Assembly (NCBI GenBank): GCA_017458145.1
Contig: JAFTGA010000015.1
Location: 115,046 to 179,045, forward strand
From: Bacteroidales bacterium
GTDB taxonomy: Bacteria; Bacteroidota; Bacteroidia; Bacteroidales; UBA932
Reading direction: 5' to 3'
Length of the DNA: 64,000 nt
Position 1 is the first letter of the stretch. Each line of letters starts with the position of its first letter. Positions 16,265 through 25,446 of the stretch are shown here, one piece after another. Below the pieces are notes generated by a model that worked only from the letters and a program-made list of their open reading frames with translations, did not search any database and had not been told where the DNA came from. A program made the translations under genes and the position numbers.

Positions 16265-18448
16265 ATGAAATTCCAGCTCGAATCCGAATACCGGCCTGCC
16301 GGCGACCAGCCGGAGGCGATCGCCCAGCTCTGCTCCGCCCTGGAGGCGGGCGTGGGCGACGTGACGCTGCTCGGCGTCACGGGTTCGGGCAAGACGTTCA
16401 CGATGGCGGGCGTGATCGAGCGCCTGCAGCGCCCGGCGCTGATCCTCAGCCACAACAAGACCCTCGCGGCCCAGCTGTACGGCGAGTTCAAGTCCTTCTT
16501 CCCGCACAACGCCGTGGAGTACTTCGTCTCGTACTACGACTACTATCAGCCCGAGGCCTACATCCCCACGACGGACACCTATATCGAGAAGGACCTAAGC
16601 ATCAACGACCAGATCGAGAAACTGCGCCTGAGCGCCGCGAGCGCCCTGCTCAGCGGACGGCGCGACGTGATCGTGGTCTCCTCGGTGTCCTGCCTGTACG
16701 GCATCGGCAATCCGGAGGACTTCCACGCGCAGACCGTGCCGGTGCGCCGCGGCGAGACGCGCAGCCTCACGGGGCTGCTCTACCGCCTGGTGGACGCCCT
16801 GTACAACCGCACGGAGGTGGAGTTCAAGCGCGGCACCTTCCGCGTGCGCGGGGACACGGTGGACGTGTACCTGGGAGGATCGGACGACGCCGTGCGCATC
16901 GAGTTCTTCGGCGACGAGGTGGACTCGCTCAGCCTGATCGACCCGGTCACGGGCGCCAGGCGCGAGGACATCGACCAGATCAACATCTACCCGGCGGGCA
17001 ACTTCGTGACCACCAAGGAACGGAGCATCGCCGCCGTGTCCCACATCCAGGATGACCTGGTGCGGCAGATGGAGTATTTCGAGAGCATCGGCAAGGGGAT
17101 CGAGGCCAAGCGGCTCAAGCAGCGCGTGGAGTACGACCTGGAGATGATCAAGGAGATGGGCTACTGCCCCGGGATCGAGAACTATTCCCGCTACTTCGAC
17201 GGCCGCAAGGAGGGGCAGCGCCCCTTCTGCCTGATCGACTATTTCCCCAAGGACTTCATCACCTTCGTGGACGAGAGCCATGTCACGCTCCCGCAGGTCC
17301 ACGCGATGTACGGAGGCGACCACAGCCGGAAATCCGTGCTGATCGAGTATGGCTTCCGCCTCCCGGCGGCGGCCGACAACCGCCCCCTGAAGTTCGAGGA
17401 ATTCGAAGCCCTGACGGGCCAGAAGGTCTATGTCAGCGCCACGCCGGCGGACTACGAACTGGAGAAGTCCGAGGGCCTGGTGGTGGAGCAGGTGGTCCGG
17501 CCGACCGGCCTGCTGGATCCGCCCGTCCAGGTGCGGCCCACCAAAAACCAGGTGGATGACCTGGTGGAGGAGATCCGCGTGCGGGCCGAACGGGACGAGC
17601 GCACGCTCGTCACCACCCTGACCAAGCGGATGGCGGAAGAACTGGACGAGTACCTGCGCCGCATCGGCATCCGCGTGCGCTACATCCATTCCGACGTGGA
17701 CACGGCCGACCGTGTGGAGATCATCGAGGACTTCAAGAACGGGCTCTTCGACGTGCTGGTGGGCGTGAACCTGCTGCGCGAGGGGCTGGACATCCCGACG
17801 GTCTCGCTGGTGGCCATCCTGGATGCCGACAAGGAAGGCTTCCTGCGTACCGCGCGCGCCCTGACGCAGACGGCGGGCCGCGCCGCGCGCAACATCAACG
17901 GACTGGTGATCATGTATGCCGACAAGATCACCCCGTCCATGGAGCAGACCATCCGGGAGACGGACCGCCGGCGCACCAAGCAGATCGAATACAACAAACT
18001 GCACCACATCACCCCGAAACAGGTGGAGGTGAAGCAGAATATCCTCGCGGGCGAGCTGACCTCCAAGGGCGGCAAGCCTGTCAGCCGCGGCCTCGCGAAC
18101 GGCACTACCGGTCGTGTCAGTGCGGCCAATTCCTATGACGATCCCGTCTATATCCCGAATCCCTCGGACCTGGGACGCGGCACGGTGAGCGTCGGCTTCG
18201 GCCACGACTCGCGCCGCGCGGCCGGCGACGCCTACCGCGACGGCTATGTCGCGGCCGACCTCGCCGCCGTCCTCCAGGATCCGGTGATCCGCTCGATGTC
18301 CCGGGATCAGATCGAAAAGATGATCGAGGAGGACCGCAAGCGGATGAAGAAGTCCGCCGCCGAACTCGATTTTGCGCAGGCCGCCCAGTACCGCGACGAG
18401 ATGTGGGCCCTGCAGGAGTACCTGAAAGTCTGGAAAGAAAGATCATGA
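16265..18448 (+). CDS. uvrB: Excinuclease ABC subunit B
   Basis: A 727-residue UvrB, the damage-verifying helicase-like subunit of nucleotide excision repair. Walker A is GVTGSGKT (37-44); the beta-hairpin region [12 protein letters not shown] and [16 protein letters not shown] follow; DESHVTLPQ is motif II; the C-terminal UVR motif ([16 protein letters not shown]) ends the protein. It is longer than the usual 660-680 residues. The extra length is a roughly 50-residue linker before the UVR domain ([18 protein letters not shown] and following). The stop overlaps the start of the SGNH gene by ATGA, which couples repair and surface-modification genes translationally. Confidence 0.97.
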   Translation: MKFQLESEYRPAGDQPEAIAQLCSALEAGVGDVTLLGVTGSGKTFTMAGVIERLQRPALILSHNKTLAAQLYGEFKSFFPHNAVEYFVSYYDYYQPEAYIPTTDTYIEKDLSINDQIEKLRLSAASALLSGRRDVIVVSSVSCLYGIGNPEDFHAQTVPVRRGETRSLTGLLYRLVDALYNRTEVEFKRGTFRVRGDTVDVYLGGSDDAVRIEFFGDEVDSLSLIDPVTGARREDIDQINIYPAGNFVTTKERSIAAVSHIQDDLVRQMEYFESIGKGIEAKRLKQRVEYDLEMIKEMGYCPGIENYSRYFDGRKEGQRPFCLIDYFPKDFITFVDESHVTLPQVHAMYGGDHSRKSVLIEYGFRLPAAADNRPLKFEEFEALTGQKVYVSATPADYELEKSEGLVVEQVVRPTGLLDPPVQVRPTKNQVDDLVEEIRVRAERDERTLVTTLTKRMAEELDEYLRRIGIRVRYIHSDVDTADRVEIIEDFKNGLFDVLVGVNLLREGLDIPTVSLVAILDADKEGFLRTARALTQTAGRAARNINGLVIMYADKITPSMEQTIRETDRRRTKQIEYNKLHHITPKQVEVKQNILAGELTSKGGKPVSRGLANGTTGRVSAANSYDDPVYIPNPSDLGRGTVSVGFGHDSRRAAGDAYRDGYVAADLAAVLQDPVIRSMSRDQIEKMIEEDRKRMKKSAAELDFAQAAQYRDEMWALQEYLKVWKERS

Positions 18449-19803
18449 AACGATATCAGATTGTTCTGTTCCTTTTCGGCGTGATTGCCGCCCTGGCGGT
18501 CCTCTGCGCCGTATTTCCCGCAGAGGGACTGTGGGGACTGCGTTTCCCGCAACTCTCCGAAATCCTGTCCGCCACTGAGAATCAGACGGGGCCCTCGCCC
18601 GAAGAATTGATCGAACAGCGCCGGCAGGCGGTGCTCAGCGCCCAGCGCGACCAATACCATGCGTTCTTCCAGGAGGATCCGGCCCGGTTCTATCTGCCGG
18701 AAGGGGATCTCCGCTTTTTCGATCCGTTGTTCGACGCCCTTGAGCACGCGGAGCAGAAGCCGCTCCGTATCGTTCATTACGGCGATTCCCAGATAGAGGA
18801 GGACCGCATCACCGGGACGATCCGGGAGAAACTCCAGGAGCGCTTCGGCGGCAACGGTCCCGGCCTGATGCCGGCCCGCAGGCGGAGCACGCCGCGTATC
18901 GGCGGCAACAGCACGGCCGAACTCGACCGTTTCTTCAACTACGGCGACGCCTCGCATCGGGCGGGAATCCGCCAGTACGGCCCCTTTGCCGATTTTGTCC
19001 GGCTGGACACGGTCACGACCTTGTCGTACTATCCGGTGCGCAGCCGGGACAAGGGCCAGCACTCATTTGAGCGCGCGACGCTGCTCGCCGGCAATCTGAA
19101 GAGCCGGCTCTCCGTCAGCAGCAAGGGACAGACGCAGACGGCGGAGCCCGGCGGCTCCCTGGAGTTCATCCGCTTCGAACTGCCGGACAGCTCCGCGCGC
19201 GTGTCGCTGACGCTGGCGGGCTATGCCGACCTGTACGGCGTGCTGCTGGACAGCAAGACGGGCGTACGGATGGACAACGTGCCGATGCGCGGCTGCTCCG
19301 GCACGATCTTCACCACGATGGACAGCGGCCAGCTGCGCGAATTCTATCAGAGGGAGAACGTCCGCCTGATCCTGCTGCAGTACGGCGGCAACAGCGTGCC
19401 GTACCTCAATACCGACAAGGGCATCTCCACCTATCTGGCCTCGATCCGCAAGCAGATCCGCCACCTGCAGGGGCTGGCCCCGGAGGCGAAGATCGTTTTC
19501 GTGGGGCCGTCCGATATGGCCACGGCCGTGTCCGGCAAGCGCCAGACCTATCCCCGGCTGCCGGGCATCGTGGACTCCCTGCGGGTGTCCGCCAATGCCT
19601 GCGGCGCCGCATACTGGGACATTTATGGCGTGATGGGTGGCGAGAATTCGATGATCCGGTGGGTGCAGGCGAAGCCCGCCCTCGCCGGCTCGGATTATGT
19701 CCACTTCACGCTGGCGGGCTCGCAGCGGGTCGGGGAAATGTTCTGCGACGCGTTCTTCCTGTATTATGACTATTACCGCTGGAGGAAGCAGCATGAAGAG
19801 TAG
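18445..19803 (+). CDS. SGNH/GDSL-like hydrolase or acyltransferase, membrane-anchored
   Basis: A 452-residue protein with an N-terminal signal anchor ([19 protein letters not shown]) and an extracytoplasmic SGNH domain. The nucleophile motif is [10 protein letters not shown] (Ser115), block III is QYGGNSVP, and the catalytic Asp/His pair is [11 protein letters not shown] near the C-terminus. In tandem with a second SGNH protein and an MBOAT protein, it probably receives acyl groups exported by the MBOAT and places them on a surface glycan, as in the AlgI/AlgJ/AlgX and PatA/PatB systems. Substrate unknown. It overlaps uvrB by 4 bases and the next gene by 11. Confidence 0.82.
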   Translation: MKRYQIVLFLFGVIAALAVLCAVFPAEGLWGLRFPQLSEILSATENQTGPSPEELIEQRRQAVLSAQRDQYHAFFQEDPARFYLPEGDLRFFDPLFDALEHAEQKPLRIVHYGDSQIEEDRITGTIREKLQERFGGNGPGLMPARRRSTPRIGGNSTAELDRFFNYGDASHRAGIRQYGPFADFVRLDTVTTLSYYPVRSRDKGQHSFERATLLAGNLKSRLSVSSKGQTQTAEPGGSLEFIRFELPDSSARVSLTLAGYADLYGVLLDSKTGVRMDNVPMRGCSGTIFTTMDSGQLREFYQRENVRLILLQYGGNSVPYLNTDKGISTYLASIRKQIRHLQGLAPEAKIVFVGPSDMATAVSGKRQTYPRLPGIVDSLRVSANACGAAYWDIYGVMGGENSMIRWVQAKPALAGSDYVHFTLAGSQRVGEMFCDAFFLYYDYYRWRKQHEE

Positions 19804-21028
19804 CCTGACCCGGAACCTCGTCGCTTCGCTGGCGGCCCTGTTCTTGCTGGCGCCCGCCCTCCGCGCGCAGGGACTCCCGGCGTGTGCCGATTCGTCGAGA
19901 CTGGGGCTGGTCTTTCCCGGAGGCCGGACGGCGCAGGACTTTTTCTATGCCAAGCTGGACCTGCTCACGGCGACGGGGGAGGGCAACGTCAACATCTGGC
20001 ACATCGGCGGCTCGCACGTGCAGGCGGCCACCTTCTCCAACCGGATCCGGGACAACATCGACTCCCTGACCGTGCGGGGGGACCGGGGGTTCCTTTTCCC
20101 GATGCGTCTGGCGAACACGAACTACGACAAATCCTACCGGATCGCCGCCACGGGGGACTGGGAGGTGCCGATCCTGACGAAAGCCACGCAGCTGCGCCGT
20201 CCCCGCTACGGAATCACCGGCTACGGTGCGCGGACCTCGAGCCCGGATGCTTCGGTGGGCTTCCAGCTGAACCCCACGGGGGAGCGCCGCTGGCTCTGCG
20301 AAAGCGTGCGGGTACTGGGCTACGGCAGTTCGAAACGGGCCTATCCTTATATCGTCTGCCTGGCGGACACGCTGCGCTTTGATTATGAGGAACAGACGGG
20401 CAGCTTCCTCTTCCACCTGCCGGCGCCGACCGATACGGTGCTAGTGCAGTTCCATGTCCCGGCGGGGGAGGAGTTCGTGCTGAACGGCTTGGAACCGGTC
20501 AGCTGGCGCCCGGGCGTCAATTTCTTCGCCTCCGGCGTGAACGGAGCGGCCCTGCCGAGCTGGCTGGACCGCTGCGAGGACCTGGAGCGGGACCTGCAGC
20601 TGGTCCGGCCGGACCTGGCGATTCTTGCAGTCGGGATCAACGACTCCGCCGTGAGCGCCAAGGATTTCAAGCCGGACAAGTTCAAGGAGAACTACCGCCG
20701 CCTGATCGGGATGGTGCGCCGGGTCAAACCCGACTGCGCCTTTATCTTCATCACCAACAACGACAGTTACCGCTATGTTCGGCGCGGGATGACCTGGAAT
20801 ACCAATGCCGAGGCCGTCCGCCGGGCGATGATGGAGCTCGCGGAGGAGTTCGGGGCCGGGGTCTGGGACCTGTACGGCCTCATGGGCGGCGCCCATTCCG
20901 TCGAAAAGTGGCGTGACGCCGGGCTGGTCAAATACGACCGGCTGCATTTTACCGATGCCGGCTACCAGCTGCTGGGCGACCTGTTCGTCCAGGCGCTGGT
21001 GGCGGACCATGAAAGGGAGGAACCGTAG
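19793..21028 (+). CDS. Second SGNH-family protein, periplasmic
   Basis: A 411-residue paralogous-type SGNH protein. The start at 19793 gives a signal peptide (LVASLAALFLLAPALRAQG). The nucleophile block is HIGGSHVQA (Ser74, GGSH in place of GDSQ), block III is LAVGINDSAV, and the Asp/His pair is DRLHFTDAGYQ near the end, so a full triad is present. It begins 11 bases before the stop of the first SGNH gene and ends just before the MBOAT gene. The three are likely to form one acylation machine. The acceptor polysaccharide or peptidoglycan is not evident. Confidence 0.82.
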   Translation: MKSSLTRNLVASLAALFLLAPALRAQGLPACADSSRLGLVFPGGRTAQDFFYAKLDLLTATGEGNVNIWHIGGSHVQAATFSNRIRDNIDSLTVRGDRGFLFPMRLANTNYDKSYRIAATGDWEVPILTKATQLRRPRYGITGYGARTSSPDASVGFQLNPTGERRWLCESVRVLGYGSSKRAYPYIVCLADTLRFDYEEQTGSFLFHLPAPTDTVLVQFHVPAGEEFVLNGLEPVSWRPGVNFFASGVNGAALPSWLDRCEDLERDLQLVRPDLAILAVGINDSAVSAKDFKPDKFKENYRRLIGMVRRVKPDCAFIFITNNDSYRYVRRGMTWNTNAEAVRRAMMELAEEFGAGVWDLYGLMGGAHSVEKWRDAGLVKYDRLHFTDAGYQLLGDLFVQALVADHEREEP

Positions 21029-21029
21029 G

Positions 21030-22886
21030 ATGGACTGGTCAGGGATAGCTGGATTTGCGCACCGCCTGTTCGGATTTGATCCGGACTCGCCGCTGCTTTT
21101 CACGCAATTCTATTTCTGGGCGTTTTTCGCCCTGGTGTATGCCGTATTCGCCCTGATCGGGGACAGACGCCTGCTGCGCAACGCGTTCCTGTTCTTCGTC
21201 AGCCTGTATTTCTATTTCAAGACCAGCGGCCTGTCGGTGCTGATCCTGCTGTTCGTGACCTGTTCGGACTTCCTGATCGCCCGCCGGATCGCCGGCGCGC
21301 AGCGGCCCGGGGTGAAGAAGGCCTGGCTGGTGCTCAGCGTGTGCATCGACCTGCTGATCCTGTGCTATTTCAAATATGCCTATTTCTTCGCGGACTTCGT
21401 CCACACGCTGACCGGGCTTGAGATCCGGGTGGCCAACGTGTTCGGGATGCTGGGCAATGCGCTCAGCGGCGCGGAGCTGTTCCGGGTGGACAGTATCGTG
21501 CTGCCCGTGGGCATTTCCTTTTTCACCTTCCAGGTGATCAGTTATACGGTGGACGTGTACCGGGGGCAGGTGAAGCCGGTGGACAACATCCTGGACTTCG
21601 GCTTCTACGTGAGCTTCTTCCCGCAGCTGGTGGCGGGCCCGATCGTGCGCGCGCACGAGTTCATCCCGCAGCTGTACAGGCCCTTCTTCCTGGGTCGCCG
21701 GCAGTTCGGCATCGCCGTGTTCTGGATCCTGAACGGCCTGGCGAAGAAACTGATCCTGAGCGACTACATCGCCGTCAATTTCATCGACCGCGTGTTCGAG
21801 AATCCGCTGCTCTTCACGGGGTTTGAGAATCTGGCGGCCCTCTTCGGCTATTCCCTGCAGGTCTATGCCGATTTCTCCGGCTACACGGACATCGCCATCG
21901 GCGTGGCGATGCTGATGGGCTTTTATCTGCCGCAGAACTTCAATTCGCCCTACAAGGCCTCCAATCCGCAGGATTTCTGGCGGCGCTGGCACATGTCGCT
22001 GAGCACCTGGCTCCGGAACTACCTCTACATCCCCCTGGGCGGCAACCGCAACGCCACGTTCGGGACCTATTTCTGGATCGGGCTCTTCGCGGTGATCGCG
22101 GCCATCCTCTCGGGCAGCTGGGTCGTCCCGGCGGCCTTTGTCGGCCTGGCCTCCATCCTGGGGGTGGTGGCACATTTCAATCCGGACCGCCGCAAGAAGA
22201 TCCTTGCCAACATCAACCGCTTCATCACGATGCTGCTGGGCGGCATGTGGCATGGAGCATCATGGAATTTCATCATCTGGGGCGGCTTGAACGGCATCGG
22301 ACTGGTCGTTTACCAGTTCTGGAGAGAAATGAAGTGGGGCTGGCGTTTCACGCTGGTCACGTCCGGGACCGCTGCCCTGGGCGTGTTGCACTGGACTGCC
22401 GGAACTCCGGTGTGGAACCTGCTTTTCGTCTGGGCGCTGATCGTCTGGGCCGGGACGCTGGTGCGCTTCATCTACCATCTGTGCGGCGGCAGGGGCTGCA
22501 AGCAACTGGGCTATGTCTGGGGCGTGGTCCAGACCTTTGCCTTCATCACGTTCACCCGCCTTTTCTTCCGCAGCGGCAGCAACCTCGACCCCGCCACGGC
22601 CAATGAAGTGGCCTGGCAGACGGCGCAGGGGATGGTGAACCAGATCGGCTCCGCATGGAACTGGGCGCTTATCCCGGAGATCTGCGTGACCTACTGGAAG
22701 GTCTTTGCGCTCGTGATCGCCGGGATGGTGATTCACTGGCTCCCGACCCGCTGGAAGCGCTGGTACCGCATCAATTTCGCCCTGCTCCCGCTGCCCGTGA
22801 TGGCGCTGATCGTCGTCGCCGTGGTTTTCCTGGTCTATCAGTTCATCACCGCCGACCTTCAGGCGTTCATCTACTTCCAGTTCTAG
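21030..22886 (+). CDS. MBOAT-family O-acyltransferase
   Basis: A 618-residue polytopic inner-membrane protein of the AlgI/DltB-like MBOAT family. Hallmarks are WHMSLSTWLRNYLYIPLGGNR and the catalytic histidine in GGMWHGASWNFIIWG (His408). It transfers acyl groups, usually acetyl, from a cytoplasmic donor across the membrane to partner proteins, here presumably the two SGNH proteins upstream. The start at 21030 follows an AGGGAGG stretch; an ATG at 21009 is the alternative. It is longer than AlgI (about 520 residues) owing to extra C-terminal membrane segments. Confidence 0.92.
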   Translation: MDWSGIAGFAHRLFGFDPDSPLLFTQFYFWAFFALVYAVFALIGDRRLLRNAFLFFVSLYFYFKTSGLSVLILLFVTCSDFLIARRIAGAQRPGVKKAWLVLSVCIDLLILCYFKYAYFFADFVHTLTGLEIRVANVFGMLGNALSGAELFRVDSIVLPVGISFFTFQVISYTVDVYRGQVKPVDNILDFGFYVSFFPQLVAGPIVRAHEFIPQLYRPFFLGRRQFGIAVFWILNGLAKKLILSDYIAVNFIDRVFENPLLFTGFENLAALFGYSLQVYADFSGYTDIAIGVAMLMGFYLPQNFNSPYKASNPQDFWRRWHMSLSTWLRNYLYIPLGGNRNATFGTYFWIGLFAVIAAILSGSWVVPAAFVGLASILGVVAHFNPDRRKKILANINRFITMLLGGMWHGASWNFIIWGGLNGIGLVVYQFWREMKWGWRFTLVTSGTAALGVLHWTAGTPVWNLLFVWALIVWAGTLVRFIYHLCGGRGCKQLGYVWGVVQTFAFITFTRLFFRSGSNLDPATANEVAWQTAQGMVNQIGSAWNWALIPEICVTYWKVFALVIAGMVIHWLPTRWKRWYRINFALLPLPVMALIVVAVVFLVYQFITADLQAFIYFQF

Positions 22887-22957
22887 AAAGCAGTTTCCGC
22901 CTCCGGCGCAGGCTATGAAGGCGGCGGCTGCCGGAGCGAAGCGACGCAGGGGAAACC

Positions 22958-22977
22958 CGAGGGGGAACGCCCCCTCG
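22958..22977. other. GC-rich hairpin in the MBOAT-pyrB gap
   Basis: CGAGGGGG and CCCCCTCG are separated by four bases. It lies in the gap 22887-22988, which otherwise holds only GC-rich, repeat-like sequence (GGAGCGAAGCGACGCAGG) and no credible gene. It may be part of a dispersed repeat. Confidence 0.4.
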
Positions 22978-22988
22978 ATGATAACCGG

Positions 22989-23031
22989 ATTGTGACAGCA
23001 AGGTGCGTTTATCGCACCTTGCTGTCACAAT
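22989..23031. terminator. Bidirectional terminator with pyrB stop codon in the loop
   Basis: A perfect 19-bp inverted repeat (arms 22989-23007 and 23013-23031, ATTGTGACAGCAAGGTGCG) with a 5-base loop TTTAT. The pyrB stop codon (minus strand TAA) is at 23009-23011 in the loop and the last pyrB codons are in the right arm. Confidence 0.8.
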
Positions 23032-24088
23032 ACCAGCAGCGCATGATGCCGTTTTCCGCCTGGCGGAAGCGCGGCTGATGCTTCTCGTTGTTGCAGATGC
23101 ACTTGCTGTTGGTGCAGTGCAGGGCCGGGTTGAGGATGGGGGCTTCGTGCTCGGGCATCTTGTGCGCCGGATCGTCCTTCCACTCCATCAGGCTGATGAT
23201 CAGCGCCATGCGGACGAGTTTTCCGTTCTCTACCTGGCGGAAGTAGGCCGCCCGCGGATCGTCGTCCACCTCGGTGAGGATCTCGTTGACGCGCGGCAGC
23301 GGATGCAGCACGGCCATCTTCGGCTTGGCCAGCGCCATGCGCCGGGCGTCCAGCACGAAACTGTCCTTGACGCGGTCGAATTCGTCTTCGTCCAGGAAGC
23401 GCTCCTTCTGCACGCGCGTCATGTAGAGCACGTCCAGCTCGGGGATGGCTTCATCCAGGCTGTCCGTCTCGCGGTAGGCTACGCCCATCTTGTCGCAGAC
23501 GTCCTGCTTGATGTAGTCCGGCAGGCGCAGTTCGTCGGGGGCGATCAGCACCACCTTGATATCTTTGTAGCGGGACAGGGCCTTGATCAGGGAATGGACC
23601 GTCCGGCCGAAACGCAGGTCGCCGCAGAAACCGATCGTGATCCCGTCGATGTGGCCGAGCTCGCGCTTGATCGTGAGCAGGTCCGTCAGGGTCTGCGTCG
23701 GGTGGCTGTGGGAGCCGTCGCCGGCGTTGATGATCGGCACGCGGGACACCTCCGAGGCCACCAGCGGCGCTCCCTCGATGGGATGGCGCATCGCGATGAT
23801 GTCGGCGAAGCAGCCGACCACGCGCACGGTGTCCTGCACGGTCTCGCCCTTGCTGACCGAGGAACTCTGCGGGTTGGAGAAGCCGAGGACGCTTCCGCCC
23901 AGCTCCATCATCGCGGCGGTGAAACTCAGGCGCGTGCGGGTGCTCGGCTCATAGAAGAGCGTCGCGAGTTTCTTGTGGGCCATGCTGCCCTGGTAGCGTT
24001 CGCGGTGGGCGATGATGTCTTCGGCCAGGGCGACGATCTGGTCGATTTCTTCCTTGGTGAGGTCGGTGGGGTCGATGAGGTGTTTCAT
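23009..24088 (-). CDS. pyrB: Aspartate carbamoyltransferase with C-terminal PyrI-type zinc ribbon
   Basis: A 359-residue protein. Residues 1-305 are a complete catalytic chain with the carbamoyl-phosphate motif EPSTRTRLSF (47-56), HSHPTQTLTDLL (about 127-138) and HPLPRVNEI. After a short linker comes a zinc ribbon with Cys325-x4-Cys330 and Cys351-x2-Cys354, closely resembling the C-terminal zinc domain of PyrI (CPNSNC...CKYC). The roughly 100-residue allosteric nucleotide-binding domain of PyrI is missing. The ATG overlaps the stop of pyrE (ATGA). It catalyses the committed step of UMP synthesis; lack of the allosteric domain suggests no CTP/ATP control. Confidence 0.93.
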   Translation of the reverse strand: MKHLIDPTDLTKEEIDQIVALAEDIIAHRERYQGSMAHKKLATLFYEPSTRTRLSFTAAMMELGGSVLGFSNPQSSSVSKGETVQDTVRVVGCFADIIAMRHPIEGAPLVASEVSRVPIINAGDGSHSHPTQTLTDLLTIKRELGHIDGITIGFCGDLRFGRTVHSLIKALSRYKDIKVVLIAPDELRLPDYIKQDVCDKMGVAYRETDSLDEAIPELDVLYMTRVQKERFLDEDEFDRVKDSFVLDARRMALAKPKMAVLHPLPRVNEILTEVDDDPRAAYFRQVENGKLVRMALIISLMEWKDDPAHKMPEHEAPILNPALHCTNSKCICNNEKHQPRFRQAENGIMRCWYCDSKVR

Positions 24089-24693
24089 AAGGCGTTGCGG
24101 AAATCCAGGATCTGTTGTTTCTGTTCGGGACGGATATACTTCTGCTCGACGGCCACGTCCACGAGGGCGTCGAGGTTGCTCAGCGAGTGGTTGACGACAT
24201 TCGCGGCGGCGAGGCGGTCCAGGCCCTTCCGGATGCCGTAGGTGAAGATGCTGACGATACCGAGCACCTCGGCGCCCGCTTCGCGCAGCGCGTTCACCAC
24301 GTCGATTACGCTGCCGCCGGTGGAGATCAGGTCCTCGACCACGACGACCTTCGTGCCCGGGTCGAGCCGTCCCTCGATGCGGTTGGTGCGGCCGTGGCTC
24401 TTGGCTTCGCCCCGGACGTAGCCCATCGGCAGGCCGAGCAGGGTGGCGGTGATGGCGGCGTGGGCGATGCCGGCGGTGGAGGTGCCCATCAGGCACTCGC
24501 AATCCGGGAAGTGTTCCTGCACCAGGGCGGCGAGCCCGGCTTCGATCCGGGACCGGACGGCCGGTGCGGAAAGCGTGAGGCGGTTGTCGCAATAAATCGG
24601 GCTCTGGATGCCGCTGGCCCAGGTGAACGGCTCCTCCGGCCGGAGGAACACGGCCCCGATCGAGAGGAGTTCTTTGGCGATGAGTTTCTGCAT
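24085..24693 (-). CDS. pyrE: Orotate phosphoribosyltransferase
   Basis: A 202-residue enzyme that converts orotate and PRPP to OMP. The PRPP-binding loop VVVVEDLISTGGSVIDVV is clear, as is FTWASGIQSPIYCDNR near the N-terminus and the lysine-rich loop segment VRGEAKSHG. Length fits the family. It sits between pyrF (24-base gap holding a palindromic repeat) and pyrB (4-base overlap) in the pyrimidine operon. Confidence 0.95.
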   Translation of the reverse strand: MQKLIAKELLSIGAVFLRPEEPFTWASGIQSPIYCDNRLTLSAPAVRSRIEAGLAALVQEHFPDCECLMGTSTAGIAHAAITATLLGLPMGYVRGEAKSHGRTNRIEGRLDPGTKVVVVEDLISTGGSVIDVVNALREAGAEVLGIVSIFTYGIRKGLDRLAAANVVNHSLSNLDALVDVAVEQKYIRPEQKQQILDFRNAL

Positions 24694-24706
24694 ATCTGAA
24701 TGGTTT

Positions 24707-24734
24707 GGGATTCCGGGTCAAGCCCGGAATGACG
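24707..24734 (-). repeat. Palindromic interspersed element spanning the pyrF stop
   Basis: GGGATTCCGGGTCAAGCCCGGAATGACG on the plus strand, quoted here as GGGATTCCGGGTCA plus AGCCCGGAATGACG, forms TTCCGGG/CCCGGAA around a TCAAG-type centre. On the coding strand it supplies the last four codons (SFRA) and the TGA stop of pyrF. Confidence 0.8.
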
Positions 24735-25443
24735 TCTGTTGGCAGTTCAAAAATTCGTTCAGGCACCTGTCGTAGGCGGCGACGGGGTCGGGAGCGGCCG
24801 TCACCGGGCGGCCGACCACGATGTAGTCGGAGCCGATTTCCCGGGCGCGGGCGGGGGTGGTGATGCGGACCTGGTCGTCCTTGGCTGCGTCCGCGAAACG
24901 GATGCCCGGGGTGACGGTGAGGAAGTCCGGGCCGCAGGCGGTCTTCACCATCGCCGCCTCCAGCGGCGAGCAGACCACGCCGTCCAGACCGGCCTCCTTT
25001 GCGTTCTGCGCATATTTCACGATCGTGTCATTGATCCCGGCGCCGATCAGCAGTTCCTGCTGCATCCGCTCCTCGCTGGTGGAGGTGAGCTGGGTGACGG
25101 CGATCAGCAGCGGACGCGTGCCGTCCGGCCTCGTGAGGCCTTCCAGCGCGGCGCGCATCATCTCGATGGTGCCGGCGGCGTGGACGTTGACGATGTCCAC
25201 GTCCAGGGCGGAGAGCACGTGCATCGCTTTGCGGACGGTATTGGGGATGTCGTGGAGCTTGAGGTCGAGGAAGACCGGATGCCCGCGGCGCCTCAGTTCA
25301 CGCACGATGTCCGGCCCTTCGGCGTAGAAAAGTTCCATTCCGATCTTGACGAAGGGCTTGCGGTGGCCCTCGAAAGCGTCAAGGAAGCCGAGCGTCTGCT
25401 GCCTGCCCGGGAAGTCGCAGGCGATGATTACGTCTTTTGCCAT
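24718..25443 (-). CDS. pyrF: Orotidine-5'-phosphate decarboxylase
   Basis: A 241-residue enzyme that decarboxylates OMP to UMP. The catalytic motif is [13 protein letters not shown] (Asp-x-Lys-x-x-Asp), with [13 protein letters not shown] before it and [15 protein letters not shown] and DYIVVGRPV near the end for phosphate binding. It is the short E. coli-like type. The extreme C-terminus (SFRA and stop) is contributed by the palindromic element. It begins 3 bases after the pyrD stop. Confidence 0.95.
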   Translation of the reverse strand: MAKDVIIACDFPGRQQTLGFLDAFEGHRKPFVKIGMELFYAEGPDIVRELRRRGHPVFLDLKLHDIPNTVRKAMHVLSALDVDIVNVHAAGTIEMMRAALEGLTRPDGTRPLLIAVTQLTSTSEERMQQELLIGAGINDTIVKYAQNAKEAGLDGVVCSPLEAAMVKTACGPDFLTVTPGIRFADAAKDDQVRITTPARAREIGSDYIVVGRPVTAAPDPVAAYDRCLNEFLNCQQTSFRA

Positions 25444-25446
25444 ACG

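Noticed and set aside
22887-22988. Gene remnant between the MBOAT gene and pyrB
   Set aside because: No frame gives recognisable protein; the sequence is made of short GC-rich inverted repeats.
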